From NCBI RefSeq assembly GCF_001421325.1, contig NZ_LMJY01000003.1:1-64000 (forward strand): a stretch of 64,000 nt of DNA, read 5' to 3'. Numbering within the stretch: the stretch's first letter is position 1; every line of letters begins with the position of its first letter. The position numbers were made by a program, and so were the translations under genes. This DNA is from Novosphingobium sp. Leaf2 (lineage in GTDB: Bacteria; Pseudomonadota; Alphaproteobacteria; Sphingomonadales; Sphingomonadaceae). The notes under the pieces are model-generated. The model was not told the origin of the DNA. It saw nothing but the letters and a program-made list of their open reading frames with translations, and made no database searches. This document shows positions 43,985 through 54,108 of this stretch, in pieces.

Positions 43985-44287
43985 TCAGATAGTTTCATCC
44001 GCCGCCGCGACGATCGCCTGCAGCGCCCTGACATGGGCGGCAAAGGCCTTGTGTCCGGCGGCAGTGAAAGTGGCCCAGGTGCGCTGCCGGCCATCCAGCG
44101 CGCCCTTGGTCAGCTTTACATAGCCGGCGTCCACCAGCGCCGACAAGTGCTTTGACAGCACCGAGTCCGACACTTGCGTAATCTCTCTCAAGCGCGCGAA
44201 CTCCGCCTTGGAGGTTCGCGCCAGCACGGCGGCGACCTGCAGCCGGGCGGGAGGATGCAGCACCATGTCGATCGCACCCGCACTCAC
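43985..44287 (-). CDS. Winged-helix DNA-binding regulator
   Basis: A 100-residue single-domain regulator of the small MarR-like winged-helix group. The recognition region Asp-Ser-Val-Leu-Ser-Lys-His-Leu-Ser-Ala-Leu-Val-Asp-Ala-Gly-Tyr-Val is clear, and the beta-wing follows (Arg-Gln-Arg-Thr-Trp-Ala-Thr-Phe-Thr). It lacks metal-sensing cysteines. Its start overlaps the stop of the membrane protein gene by four bases. Three palindromes in front of that pair are the likely operators, giving autoregulation. Confidence 0.9.
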   Translation of the reverse strand: MSAGAIDMVLHPPARLQVAAVLARTSKAEFARLREITQVSDSVLSKHLSALVDAGYVKLTKGALDGRQRTWATFTAAGHKAFAAHVRALQAIVAAADETI

Positions 44288-44739
44288 GGCCGCAAACCCT
44301 TACGCAATTCGCGCAGGTAGATGCGCTGGAACACGATGCTGGCGCCGCATGCCAGCACGAACGCACCCCCTGCCAGGCCCAGGCTGGGCACGATACCCAG
44401 GCCGTTTTCCCTGACGTGCACTTGCGCGAACACCAGCGCCAGCATCCCGCCCAGCAACGCGAGCGATACCGGCAGTGTCGGCCCGCGCCGGAAACCGTTG
44501 ACGAACACGCCGGTGCGCCGGCGATCCCAGGCCGCCAACGCCGCCACGCCCCCCATCGCCAGGACGAACAGCGCGGCGTAGATCGGCAACGGCATACCCG
44601 CCGCCAGCACCATCATCGCCATGACGACACCGAACGCGGCGTGCCGCCACGGCGGGCAGGCCGCTTCCGACACCTGCGCCAGACCATCGGCTGCCCCTTG
44701 TGCCGCCGCCAGGGCTGCACGCGCTTCCTGCTTATCCAT
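44284..44739 (-). CDS. Membrane protein paired with the winged-helix regulator
   Basis: A 151-residue protein from ATG 44739, with about four hydrophobic helices after a polar N-terminal helix of about 35 residues. The ends are basic (Arg-Glu-Leu-Arg-Lys-Gly-Leu-Arg-Pro). Pairs of a small winged-helix regulator and a short multispan protein are common in proteobacteria, and the membrane partner may signal to the regulator; this is an inference. The transcript starts behind three CTTTCCA-type palindromes. Confidence 0.75.
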   Translation of the reverse strand: MDKQEARAALAAAQGAADGLAQVSEAACPPWRHAAFGVVMAMMVLAAGMPLPIYAALFVLAMGGVAALAAWDRRRTGVFVNGFRRGPTLPVSLALLGGMLALVFAQVHVRENGLGIVPSLGLAGGAFVLACGASIVFQRIYLRELRKGLRP

Positions 44740-44754
44740 TGCCGTCTCCACTCA

Positions 44755-44823
44755 CTTTCCAGATTGGAAAGAGCTAAGCATAACTTTCCATATTGGCAAG
44801 TATAAACTTTCCACCTTGGAAAG
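44755..44823. promoter_or_regulatory. Three tandem palindromic operators
   Basis: Three 17-base palindromes of the form CTTTCCA-N3-TGGAAAG lie at 44755-44771 (perfect), 44784-44800 (one arm base changed) and 44807-44823 (perfect). Start-to-start distances are 29 and 23 bases. They fill the gap between the uracil-DNA-glycosylase family gene and the membrane protein/regulator pair. Control by the winged-helix protein encoded just downstream is inferred. Confidence 0.85.
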
Positions 44824-45411
44824 TCATGCGGCCAGCGCCTGCCTCACCCGTTCGCGAAGCGCGGGCACCACATCTGCTTCGAACCAGGGGTGCTTTTGCA
44901 TCCACAGCCGGCTGCGCCAAGCGGGGTGCGGCAAGGGGAACAGGCCTGCCGGTGCCACGCGCCACTGGCGCACTGCCTCGGTCAGGTTCGGTGCGAAGCT
45001 GCGCGGGAGATACCGTTTTTGCGCATACTGCCCGACCAGCAGGGTGAGCTGCATCTGCGGCATCGCGGCCAACAGCGGCGCATGCCAGCGCGGCGCGCAT
45101 TCCGGGCGCGGCGGCTTGTCCCCGCCGCTGGCCTTACCCGGATAGCAAAAGCCCGAGGGCATCTGCGCCACCTTGCTCACATCATAGAATGCCGCCTTGT
45201 CCAGGCCCAGCCAGCTGCGCAGGCGATCGCCGCTATCGTCGTCCCAGCCGATGCCGCTGGCGTGGACCTTGCTGCCCGGCGCCTGCCCGATGATCAGTAG
45301 CCGCGCGGTCGCGCTCGCGGCAACGAACGGGCGCGGTGCGAAGCCCAGCGGGGCTTCGCACAACCGGCAGTCGCGAATGTCGGCCAGCAGGGTATTAAGG
45401 GAACACGCCAT
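44824..45411 (-). CDS. Uracil-DNA glycosylase family protein
   Basis: A 195-residue protein with the COG1573-type fold. Visible are a Cys-Arg-Leu-Cys pair near the start, Leu-Leu-Ile-Ile-Gly-Gln-Ala-Pro-Gly (the uracil-binding loop with Ala-Pro-Gly), Gly-Ile-Gly-Trp-Asp-Asp and the late Pro-His-Pro-Ala-Trp-Arg. The full four-cysteine iron-sulphur set of family 4/5 enzymes is not evident, so activity on DNA is uncertain. Its stop codon abuts the third palindrome of the downstream operator array. Confidence 0.85.
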   Translation of the reverse strand: MACSLNTLLADIRDCRLCEAPLGFAPRPFVAASATARLLIIGQAPGSKVHASGIGWDDDSGDRLRSWLGLDKAAFYDVSKVAQMPSGFCYPGKASGGDKPPRPECAPRWHAPLLAAMPQMQLTLLVGQYAQKRYLPRSFAPNLTEAVRQWRVAPAGLFPLPHPAWRSRLWMQKHPWFEADVVPALRERVRQALAA

Positions 45412-45495
45412 ATACACGCGCAGATGGCGTCACCGTATCCCGCCCGCAAGGCAAAGCCTTACCCACGTTTGCGCCCCGATAGCGCGCGTGGCCCG

Positions 45496-46455
45496 TCAAC
45501 TGCGCCGGATCAGCGCCCTCGCCAGCCGGCGGTCCTCAAGCGAATAATACAGCCAGATCACCCCGTCATCGACCACGACGGACGCGGCAAAGGCAATGTC
45601 GGTGGCGGTACGATCGTCTACCGGCGGCGGCGTGATCAGCGGTTCGATGCCGCGCGCGACCACGCTGGTGTAATCGGCATTGAACGCGATCCAGCCGATC
45701 CGCCAGCGCGCATCGCGGGTGGCGCCGTTGTAGAACATCACCGGTGTGGCCTTGTCCTGGGTCAACAGCGGGCCGGTGGACAAGTGCCAGTCGTCCCAGC
45801 TGTCAGTGCGCGGCACGAAGGGGGTGGGCTGCTCGGTCCATGGCCCGGCCACATCCGCGCCGATCGCAAGCCCGACCCGCGATGCCTCGTCCGCCGCATA
45901 TTCGTAGAACAGCCGCCAGCGCCCGTCCTGCGTCCGGTCGATCGTCGCTTCCTTGGTATTGCCTTCCGACTTCGAGGACGCGAGCGCGACCCCGCTCTTG
46001 GTCAGCTTGTCCAGCGCCGGGCCAGTCGCGTAAGACAACTCGCCATGCGCGTGATCGGCCAGAACGCCCGAATAGTAGACGACGTAGCTGCCGTCATCGC
46101 GCACGACGACTGTGGGGTCTTCCACCCCGCCGGCATCGTGATCGCCCGGGCCCGGCACGATCGACGGTTCGTCCAGCATGGTGAAATGGCGCCCGTCCGG
46201 GCTCCATCCGGCCCAGATCACGCCGGTATCGGTCACCGGCTCTCCGGGTCGCGTCACCGCGCGCACCATGATGCCCCAGCGGCCATCGCGCTCGCGCCAG
46301 ATGTAGGGGCTCATCAGATCGCGCGCCATCAGCGGCCCCGGTCCCTCCAGAGTGACGGCCTCGATCCGCTTGACGTTGAAATCCAGCGCCAGGTCGTTGC
46401 TGGCTACCACATCCTTGCGGTGCGGGTCGGCGCTGGTGGTGTCGGCCCCCATCAT
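45496..46455 (-). CDS. GH43/GH130-like beta-propeller glycosidase or phosphorylase
   Basis: A 319-residue protein without signal peptide, composed of repeating beta segments such as Ser-Pro-Tyr-Ile-Trp-Arg-Glu-Arg, Gly-Gly-Val-Glu-Asp-Pro-Thr-Val-Val and Ala-Thr-Asp-Ile-Ala-Phe-Ala-Ala. The Val-Glu-Asp-Pro-Thr motif and five-bladed plan fit the GH130 (mannoside phosphorylase) or GH43 clan. The sugar cannot be told. It overlaps the SDR gene upstream by four bases, so a cytoplasmic sugar-handling pair is suggested. Confidence 0.72.
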   Translation of the reverse strand: MMGADTTSADPHRKDVVASNDLALDFNVKRIEAVTLEGPGPLMARDLMSPYIWRERDGRWGIMVRAVTRPGEPVTDTGVIWAGWSPDGRHFTMLDEPSIVPGPGDHDAGGVEDPTVVVRDDGSYVVYYSGVLADHAHGELSYATGPALDKLTKSGVALASSKSEGNTKEATIDRTQDGRWRLFYEYAADEASRVGLAIGADVAGPWTEQPTPFVPRTDSWDDWHLSTGPLLTQDKATPVMFYNGATRDARWRIGWIAFNADYTSVVARGIEPLITPPPVDDRTATDIAFAASVVVDDGVIWLYYSLEDRRLARALIRRS

Positions 46456-47219
46456 GCGCCGATCGCCTGCATCAAGGAAAGCCCGCCATCGATCACCACC
46501 CGCGCGCCGGTGATGTAGCGCGCCTTGTCAGAAGCCAGGAACACCGCAAGGTCCGCCACTTCCGCCGGATCGCCCGCGCGGCCCATCGGGATGTTGTGCT
46601 CCAGGCTCTGGCGATACTGAGCATCGCGTTGCGCGCGTGCGTTCATCGGGGTCAGGATCATACCCGGCTCGATCGCGTTCACCCGGATACCGCGCGGCGC
46701 TTCCTCGATCGCCATCGTCTCCACGAGGTTGCTGAGCCCGCCCTTGGCGGCGCAATAGTCCGCCCCGCCGGCACGCACCGCATAAGCATGGATGGACGAG
46801 ATGTGGATGATCGCGGCATCGCCCACCGCCTCGCCGCGCCCGGTCAGGAACCGGCGCGAGGTCAGGAACGCACCGGTCAGATCGGTGTCCAGCAAGCGGC
46901 GCCATTGCGCCAGCGTCATGGCGCGCACGGTGACGCCTGACATGTTGAGCCCGGCAGAGTTGATCAGCACATCTGCCGGCCCCCACTGGCTTTCGACCTC
47001 GGCGAACGCGGCATCCACCGCGCCTTCGTCATCCACATGGGCTTGCACCGTGATGGCCTCGCCGCCACCGGCCCGCACTGCCGCCGCCGATGCCTCGGCC
47101 GCCGCGCTATCCGCAAAATACAGAACCGCCACGCGCGCGCGCTGTTCGCCAAACGCCTTCGCGCACGCCGCGCCGATGCCCGATTCCGCGCCCGTCACGA
47201 TCACTGTCCGGCCTGTCAT
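46452..47219 (-). CDS. Short-chain dehydrogenase/reductase
   Basis: A 255-residue classical SDR. The cofactor motif is Thr-Gly-Ala-Glu-Ser-Gly-Ile-Gly (9-16), the structural Asn-Ser-Ala-Gly is at 87-90, and the catalytic residues are Ser142, Tyr155 and Lys159. The active-site Asn usually found near residue 113 is Asp here. Glucose- or polyol-type dehydrogenases share this form; the pairing with a GH130-like gene points to sugar oxidation, an inference. It is the first gene of the pair. Confidence 0.92.
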   Translation of the reverse strand: MTGRTVIVTGAESGIGAACAKAFGEQRARVAVLYFADSAAAEASAAAVRAGGGEAITVQAHVDDEGAVDAAFAEVESQWGPADVLINSAGLNMSGVTVRAMTLAQWRRLLDTDLTGAFLTSRRFLTGRGEAVGDAAIIHISSIHAYAVRAGGADYCAAKGGLSNLVETMAIEEAPRGIRVNAIEPGMILTPMNARAQRDAQYRQSLEHNIPMGRAGDPAEVADLAVFLASDKARYITGARVVIDGGLSLMQAIGA

Positions 47220-47410
47220 TCCTGGTATTCCTTGAAGTGTCAGGCGGACGAACGAACTGCGCGCCGTTTGGGTCCGGGTGGTTGCCCGCTATACCTTGTT
47301 GCGCCCCATTCAGCGTGGCTCAGGCATCGGGCAGATGGTCGAAATCTATCAGCAACGTTGCAGCAAACGGCGCAGCTCGGCGTTGCAGCGGCATCACTCA
47401 GGAGAAACCC

Positions 47411-47653
47411 ATGCGAATTTTCAAGCTTTCCATAGCAGCCGCGCTTCTCGCAGGCTCGCTTGGCATGACCACCGCAGCGACGGCCCAGCCCTACGGCGAC
47501 CACCGCATGGAGCGCCGGGCCGAACGCCGTGCGGAAATCCGGCATGAGATCCGCCGCGATGAGCGCCGTCACGATCGGCGCCGCTGGGCGCGCCGTCATA
47601 ACCGTTGCGAAACCATCTGGCGCCACCACCGCCGCGTGCGCGTCTGCCGCTAA
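47411..47653 (+). CDS. Small secreted Arg/His-rich protein
   Basis: An 80-residue protein from ATG 47411, with AGGAG 5 bases upstream. Residues 1-25 are a signal peptide ending Ala-Thr-Ala-Gln. The mature 55 residues are extremely basic (many Arg-Arg and His), with two cysteines near the end. It may coat or bind acidic envelope polymers or metals; this is inferred from composition only. It is monocistronic and closed by a terminator. Confidence 0.75.
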   Translation: MRIFKLSIAAALLAGSLGMTTAATAQPYGDHRMERRAERRAEIRHEIRRDERRHDRRRWARRHNRCETIWRHHRRVRVCR

Positions 47654-47661
47654 ATCATACT

Positions 47662-47690
47662 ATGCCCCGGTCGAAAGGCCGGGGCATTTT
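47662..47690 (+). terminator. Rho-independent terminator
   Basis: A stem TGCCCCGG...CCGGGGCA around a GAAA-containing loop, followed by TTTT, 9 bases after the Arg/His-rich protein gene. It also lies just beyond the SRAP gene's end and may serve both converging genes. Confidence 0.88.
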
Positions 47691-47694
47691 CCTA

Positions 47695-48327
47695 TCAAGC
47701 CAACGCTCGCATCTGCATCAGTGACGACGAATACGGCGCCACAAGCGCTTTGGCGCGATCCCAGCCGCCGCGCAGCCACAGGTCTTGCGCGGCCTGATCA
47801 GGTGGCAGAATAACCGGCATCGTATCGCGCCCCTCTGCCCGCAACGCCGCGTTCGCCGCGCACGTCAGCAGCGCGAAAGAGGGCACTTCGCTATCCTTCC
47901 ATACGGCCGCCATCGCAAAAACCGGCTGATCCGCACAGGCAAACCAGCATTGCCGCCGCTTGCCGTCGGTCGGAGACGCCCGGCCCCAGGCCATGAACGC
48001 GCTGGCGGGCACGAGGCAGCGAAACTCGCTGTTGCGCAAGTTGCCGATCCAGAACGGACTGTCGAGATTGCGCACGGTCAGTATGCCGCCGCGCGGCCCG
48101 GCCTGAACCGAGGGTGGCGGCGGCACGCCCCACAGACGCGGGATCATCCGGCTTGGCGTTCGATGCTGCGGGCGTGGCCCGGCGATCGCTTCGCGCCCGG
48201 CAGTGATCACCGGCGCGAACTGGCCGGGCGCCACGTGGCCACCCTCCCATGGATCGCGCCCCGCCTCGGCCCCGAAACAGCGCGCAACCGCCTGCGCGGG
48301 CGCATCCAGGCGATAGAGTATGGGCAT
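47695..48327 (-). CDS. SRAP-domain protein lacking catalytic residues
   Basis: A 210-residue homologue of YedK/HMCES, proteins that crosslink to abasic sites in single-stranded DNA. Recognised by Val-Arg-Asn-Leu-Asp-Ser-Pro-Phe-Trp, Arg-Cys-Leu-Val-Pro-Ala-Ser-Ala-Phe, and Thr-Met-Pro-Val-Ile-Leu. However, residue 2 is Pro instead of the crosslinking Cys. The usual Glu in Tyr/Phe-x-Glu-Trp is Ala113, and the His before Arg-Met-Pro is missing. It is therefore unlikely to form the thiazolidine crosslink. No LexA box is visible upstream. Confidence 0.82.
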   Translation of the reverse strand: MPILYRLDAPAQAVARCFGAEAGRDPWEGGHVAPGQFAPVITAGREAIAGPRPQHRTPSRMIPRLWGVPPPPSVQAGPRGGILTVRNLDSPFWIGNLRNSEFRCLVPASAFMAWGRASPTDGKRRQCWFACADQPVFAMAAVWKDSEVPSFALLTCAANAALRAEGRDTMPVILPPDQAAQDLWLRGGWDRAKALVAPYSSSLMQMRALA

Positions 48328-48367
48328 GGATCAAGGCTCTAGACCGGGACCGCAGGCACGTCTATGA

Positions 48368-50422
<2,055 letters not shown>

Positions 50423-50430
50423 CCCACAAA

Positions 50431-50464
50431 GCCCGGCTTCCCGGATCAACACGGGACGCCGGGC
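50431..50464 (+). terminator. Possible weak terminator/attenuator after thiC
   Basis: A GC-rich hairpin with arms GCCCGGC and GCCGGGC, extended by TCCCG/CGGGA, lies 8 bases after thiC. There is no T tract behind it, so termination would be partial or Rho-assisted. Confidence 0.4.
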
Positions 50465-50509
50465 GTTCGGTCGGTTATGGGTCAACCGACTCTCAAGGGA
50501 AACACCGGA

Positions 50510-50803
50510 ATGCTGCGTAATCCTGCTGCCGACTGGATGAGGCTGGCCAACGATGGCTATGCGCTGTGGGCCGAATCGATGGTGGTCATGGGCATGCGCA
50601 CCGCAGACCTGATGACCGGCAAGGGCAGCGCGCAGGAAAACCTTCTGATGGTCAGCGAAAAGATGCAGGCCGGTGCCGAACTGGCGGTGATGCTGGCCAC
50701 CAGCGGCCTCACCACCCCTGAACAAAGCGCCCACAAGGCGGTGCGCCATTACCGCAAGCGGGTGCGGGCCAATCGCCGGCGCCTGTCGAAAACCAAGGGA
50801 TGA
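50510..50803 (+). CDS. Hypothetical helical protein
   Basis: A 97-residue protein from ATG 50510, with AAGGGA in front. It is almost wholly alpha-helical, rich in Ala and Met, with a basic C-terminal tail (Arg-Lys-Arg-Val-Arg-Ala-Asn-Arg-Arg-Arg). The composition recalls phasin-like proteins, but no family signature is seen. It overlaps the DUF72 gene by four bases (ATGA), so the two are co-translated. It follows thiC by 87 bases with a hairpin between. Confidence 0.7.
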   Translation: MLRNPAADWMRLANDGYALWAESMVVMGMRTADLMTGKGSAQENLLMVSEKMQAGAELAVMLATSGLTTPEQSAHKAVRHYRKRVRANRRRLSKTKG

Positions 50804-51546
50804 GCGCACGCATTCATGTGGGGATCGGCGGGTGGACCTACCCGGACTGGCGCGGCACGTTCTACCCCGAAGGCCTGCCCCATGCGCGCGAACTCGGTTA
50901 TGTGGGCGAACACCTGACCGCTACCGAAATCAACGCCACGTTCTATCGCCGCCAGAGCCCGGCCAGCTTCGCCAAATGGCGCGACGCGGTGCCGGACGGA
51001 TTCGTGTTCGCGCTGAAAGGCTCGCGCTACTGCACGAACCGCAAAAACTTGGCCGAAGCGGGTGAGAGCGTCGGCAATTTCCTGGCCCAGGGGCTGGTTG
51101 AACTGGGCGACAAACTCGGCCCGATCAATTGGCAGTTAGCCGCCACGAAAAAGTTCGAGGCCGACGAAATCGCGGCTTTTTTGACGCTGCTGCCCGATAG
51201 CCACGAAGGCATCGCCCTGCGCCACGCGATCGAACCGCGCCACGCCAGTTTCGACGATCCGGCCTTCTTCGCCCAGTGCGCCAAGGCCGGCGTCGCCCTC
51301 GTGGTGGCCGATTCGCCCAAGTACCCCGCGTTCGCGGACACCAGCGCCCCCTTCGTTTACGCCCGCCTCCAGAACGCCCGGTCCGATTTGCCGCAAGGTT
51401 ACCCCGCCGATGAAATAACCGCGTTCGCCAGGCGTGCCAAAGGTTGGGCAAGCGAGGGCAAGGACGTGCTTGCCTTCTACATCAACGGCGCAAAGGAACG
51501 CGCGCCGCATGCGGCGATGGCTTTGATTGACGCTCTGGGCGGGTAG
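50800..51546 (+). CDS. DUF72 domain protein
   Basis: A 248-residue TIM-barrel-like protein of the YecE/DUF72 family, starting Val-Gly-Ile-Gly-Gly-Trp-Thr-Tyr-Pro-Asp-Trp, with Glu-Ile-Asn-Ala-Thr-Phe-Tyr and Phe-Val-Phe-Ala-Leu-Lys-Gly-Ser-Arg-Tyr. The C-terminal Tyr-Ala-Arg-Leu strand is also typical. No enzymatic function is established for the family. It is coupled to the helical gene upstream. Confidence 0.92.
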   Translation: MSARIHVGIGGWTYPDWRGTFYPEGLPHARELGYVGEHLTATEINATFYRRQSPASFAKWRDAVPDGFVFALKGSRYCTNRKNLAEAGESVGNFLAQGLVELGDKLGPINWQLAATKKFEADEIAAFLTLLPDSHEGIALRHAIEPRHASFDDPAFFAQCAKAGVALVVADSPKYPAFADTSAPFVYARLQNARSDLPQGYPADEITAFARRAKGWASEGKDVLAFYINGAKERAPHAAMALIDALGG

Positions 51547-51644
51547 CGCGAAGGCGGCGAAGTCTCATTTTGCCTATGTCAAACCAAAGTCATTAAAACG
51601 TCACAGTTCCGACATATTGCGCGCCTGCAAATCGAGGGGTTTTC

Positions 51645-52325
51645 ATGCGCATTTTTCTGAGCGGAGTTGGCGCACTGGTCGCTGTTTCAGCGGCTGCGCC
51701 GGCGTGCGCATCCGATGACGAACAGATCTGGATCGCCAGCACTGCCACGGTAAAGCTGTCCGACAAATGGCGCTTTTCGCAGGAAGTCATCACCCGCTTC
51801 AGCGACGATCGTGACGGATTGTACGAAGTCGAGATGAATTCGCTGATCGGGTACAAGGTTGCCGACAAGATCACGGTATGGGCAGGCTATACGCACGATC
51901 CGAACTACAACGGCGGACGCTTCGCCGTGATGGAGCACCGCGGACGACAGCAGGTGACGCTGGACAACATCCTCAAGATCGGGCCGGGGCAGCTCAGCGC
52001 GCGCCTGCGGATGGAGGAGCGCTGGCGCGAAGGCATCAGCGGCGTCGCGTACCGTGTGCGGCCTTACGTGAAGTATGTCCTCCCATTGCGCCGGGGCAGC
52101 AAGACCGCGCTCGTCTTCAGCCACGAAAGCTTCATCGACCTGAACAAGACGAACTTCCAGCGCGTGCGGGGAGAGGAGCGGATGCGCAACGCCATTGCCG
52201 TCACCACGCCGCTGGCGAAGAACGTGAATGCGGAGTTCGGGTATCTGAACCAGCACGGCTTCGTGCCGGATGCGACCGACAGCAACGATCACGTGGCGTC
52301 GGTGTCTCTGGGCTTCAATTTTTGA
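51645..52325 (+). CDS. DUF2490 outer-membrane beta-barrel protein
   Basis: A 226-residue protein with a signal peptide (about 1-22, ending Ala-Cys-Ala). The rest alternates polar and hydrophobic residues as in a barrel and ends in Phe. The segments Gln-Ile-Trp-Ile-Ala-Ser, Val-Trp-Ala-Gly-Tyr-Thr-His and Leu-Arg-Met-Glu-Glu-Arg-Trp are typical for DUF2490. Function is unknown for the family. It converges with ruvC. Confidence 0.88.
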   Translation: MRIFLSGVGALVAVSAAAPACASDDEQIWIASTATVKLSDKWRFSQEVITRFSDDRDGLYEVEMNSLIGYKVADKITVWAGYTHDPNYNGGRFAVMEHRGRQQVTLDNILKIGPGQLSARLRMEERWREGISGVAYRVRPYVKYVLPLRRGSKTALVFSHESFIDLNKTNFQRVRGEERMRNAIAVTTPLAKNVNAEFGYLNQHGFVPDATDSNDHVASVSLGFNF

Positions 52326-52354
52326 GACCTTTGGGCAACTAGACCCACAACGAC

Positions 52355-52831
52355 CTACCGATGGCTTCCCAGCATGTTGGCATGGGTGATCGCCACCGCC
52401 AGCGCATCGGCGGCATCCTCTCCTGCCAGCTTTACGCCGGGAAGCAGAACCTTCAGCATCGCCTGGATCTGCTTCTTGTCCGCCCCGCCGGTGCCCACGA
52501 TGGCCTTTTTCACCAGCTTGGTGGAATATTCCGCCACCGGCATTCCCGCGCGCGCCAGGCTGAGCATCGCCACGCCGCGGGCCTGACCCAGCTTGAGGGT
52601 AGATTGCGGATTCACGTTGACGAACACTTCCTCCACCGCGCCGCTGTCCGGGCGATGATGCAGGATCACGTCGGTGAGCGCCGCGTCCAGTTCGACCAGA
52701 CGCTGCGCCATGCCCGCCTTGGCGTCCGTGCGGATCTGCCCGTTCGCCACATGGCTCAGCCGACTGCCGCTTTTCGCCACCACCCCCCAACCGGTGCAGG
52801 TGAGCCCCGGATCAAGTCCAATTATGATCAC
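52355..52831 (-). CDS. ruvC: Holliday junction resolvase RuvC
   Basis: A 158-residue endonuclease that resolves four-way DNA junctions in recombination repair. The first catalytic Asp is in Ile-Ile-Gly-Leu-Asp-Pro-Gly, and Glu in Ala-Val-Glu-Glu-Val-Phe-Val and the Asp pair in Gly-Glu-Asp-Ala-Ala-Asp-Ala complete the site. The start is GTG 52831, overlapping the stop of the DUF3147-like gene (GTGA). It is the third gene of yebC-DUF3147-ruvC; ruvA and ruvB do not follow here. Confidence 0.96.
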   Translation of the reverse strand: MIIIGLDPGLTCTGWGVVAKSGSRLSHVANGQIRTDAKAGMAQRLVELDAALTDVILHHRPDSGAVEEVFVNVNPQSTLKLGQARGVAMLSLARAGMPVAEYSTKLVKKAIVGTGGADKKQIQAMLKVLLPGVKLAGEDAADALAVAITHANMLGSHR

Positions 52832-53178
52832 ATCGACAGTCCCATGCACTGTCCGATTTGGACCATCGCCAGGTACAGGCATACCGTCAGCAGGCACCCC
52901 AGCCCCAGCGACGGCCAGAAACCCAGCCCGTGGCGCAATGCGAACGGGATCAGCAGGAACATCGGCAACGACGGCAGCACGTACCAGAACGTGGCCTGCG
53001 CATGCACCGCCATGTTCTGCGCGTCAGGCCGTGCCTGCCATAGCAGGATCATGCCCAGAACCGACACCAGCGGCAGCGAGGCTATCAGCGCCCCCATTGC
53101 AGGGAGGCGCTTGCCCACTTCGGCGATCGCCACGATCATCGCCCCTGACAGCAACGCACGGGCGATCAGCGCGATCAT
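52828..53178 (-). CDS. DUF3147-like membrane protein
   Basis: A 116-residue protein from ATG 53178 with four hydrophobic helices and the pattern [11 protein letters not shown], as in DUF3147 proteins. It lies one base after the yebC stop and overlaps ruvC by four bases. The operon position between two DNA-related genes is probably historical; no function is known. Confidence 0.78.
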   Translation of the reverse strand: MIALIARALLSGAMIVAIAEVGKRLPAMGALIASLPLVSVLGMILLWQARPDAQNMAVHAQATFWYVLPSLPMFLLIPFALRHGLGFWPSLGLGCLLTVCLYLAMVQIGQCMGLSM

Positions 53179-53179
53179 G

Positions 53180-53944
53180 TCAGCCCAGCGTCTCCATGAC
53201 TTCGTCGGAGATTTCGTAATTGCCCCACACCGTCTGCACGTCGTCGTCCTCTTCAAGGGTATCGACCAGCTTCATCAGCGTGCCTACGGTGTCCGCATCG
53301 ACATCGACGGTAAGGTTGGGCTTCCACGCCAGCTTGACGCCTTCCGCCTCGCCCAGCGTCTTTTCCAGTTCGCGCGCCACTTCGTGCAGTGCATCCACGG
53401 AAACCCAGATCTGGTGGCCTCCCGGATTCTCGTCACCATCGCCCATGTCGCTCTGCACGTCCTCCGCGCCGGCCTCGATCGCGGCTTCGAGAACCTTGTC
53501 TTCGTCACCCACGCTGGCAGGGTATTCGATCAGGCCCAGCCGCTCGAAACCGTGGCTCACCGCCCCCGATGCGCCCAGATTGCCCCCGTTCTTGGCAAAC
53601 GCGGTGCGCACGTTGGTGGCGGTGCGGTTGCGGTTGTCGGTCAGCGCCTCGACGATGATGGCCACGCCGCTGGGGCCATACCCTTCGTAGCGCACTTCCT
53701 CGTAGTTTTCGGCATCGCCCTTGCTGGCCTTGTCGATCGCGCGCTGGATGTTGTCCTTGGGCATCGACTGCGCCTTGGCGGCGTTGACGGCGGCGCGCAG
53801 GCGCGGGTTCATGTCAGGATCGGGCATGCCCATCTTCGCCGCAACGGTGATTTCGCGCGAAAGCTTGCTGAACTGCGCCGAGCGCTTTTTGTCCTGCGCA
53901 CCCTTGCGATGCATGATGTTCTTGAACTTGGAATGGCCTGCCAT
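53180..53944 (-). CDS. yebC: YebC/PmpR family protein
   Basis: A 254-residue cytoplasmic protein with the standard start [14 protein letters not shown] and the three-domain plan of the TACO1/YebC family. Members are described as transcription regulators or as ribosome factors that help at proline stretches. Pairing with ruvC is classic in proteobacteria. It is the first gene of the operon. Confidence 0.96.
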   Translation of the reverse strand: MAGHSKFKNIMHRKGAQDKKRSAQFSKLSREITVAAKMGMPDPDMNPRLRAAVNAAKAQSMPKDNIQRAIDKASKGDAENYEEVRYEGYGPSGVAIIVEALTDNRNRTATNVRTAFAKNGGNLGASGAVSHGFERLGLIEYPASVGDEDKVLEAAIEAGAEDVQSDMGDGDENPGGHQIWVSVDALHEVARELEKTLGEAEGVKLAWKPNLTVDVDADTVGTLMKLVDTLEEDDDVQTVWGNYEISDEVMETLG

Positions 53945-54108
53945 GGGGTCCGCTCGTTTGCCTGCCCGGCGCCCGCCCCTGTCGGGAACGGCGTGGGTCT
54001 CGGTGAAGGAAGTGGCGCGCCCTTACAACACCCCCGCCCCCAAGGGCAACTATTGCGCGCGAAAGCCTCGCAACGGATTGGCAAGAAAGGCACGGGTAAG
54101 ACTGCGTG

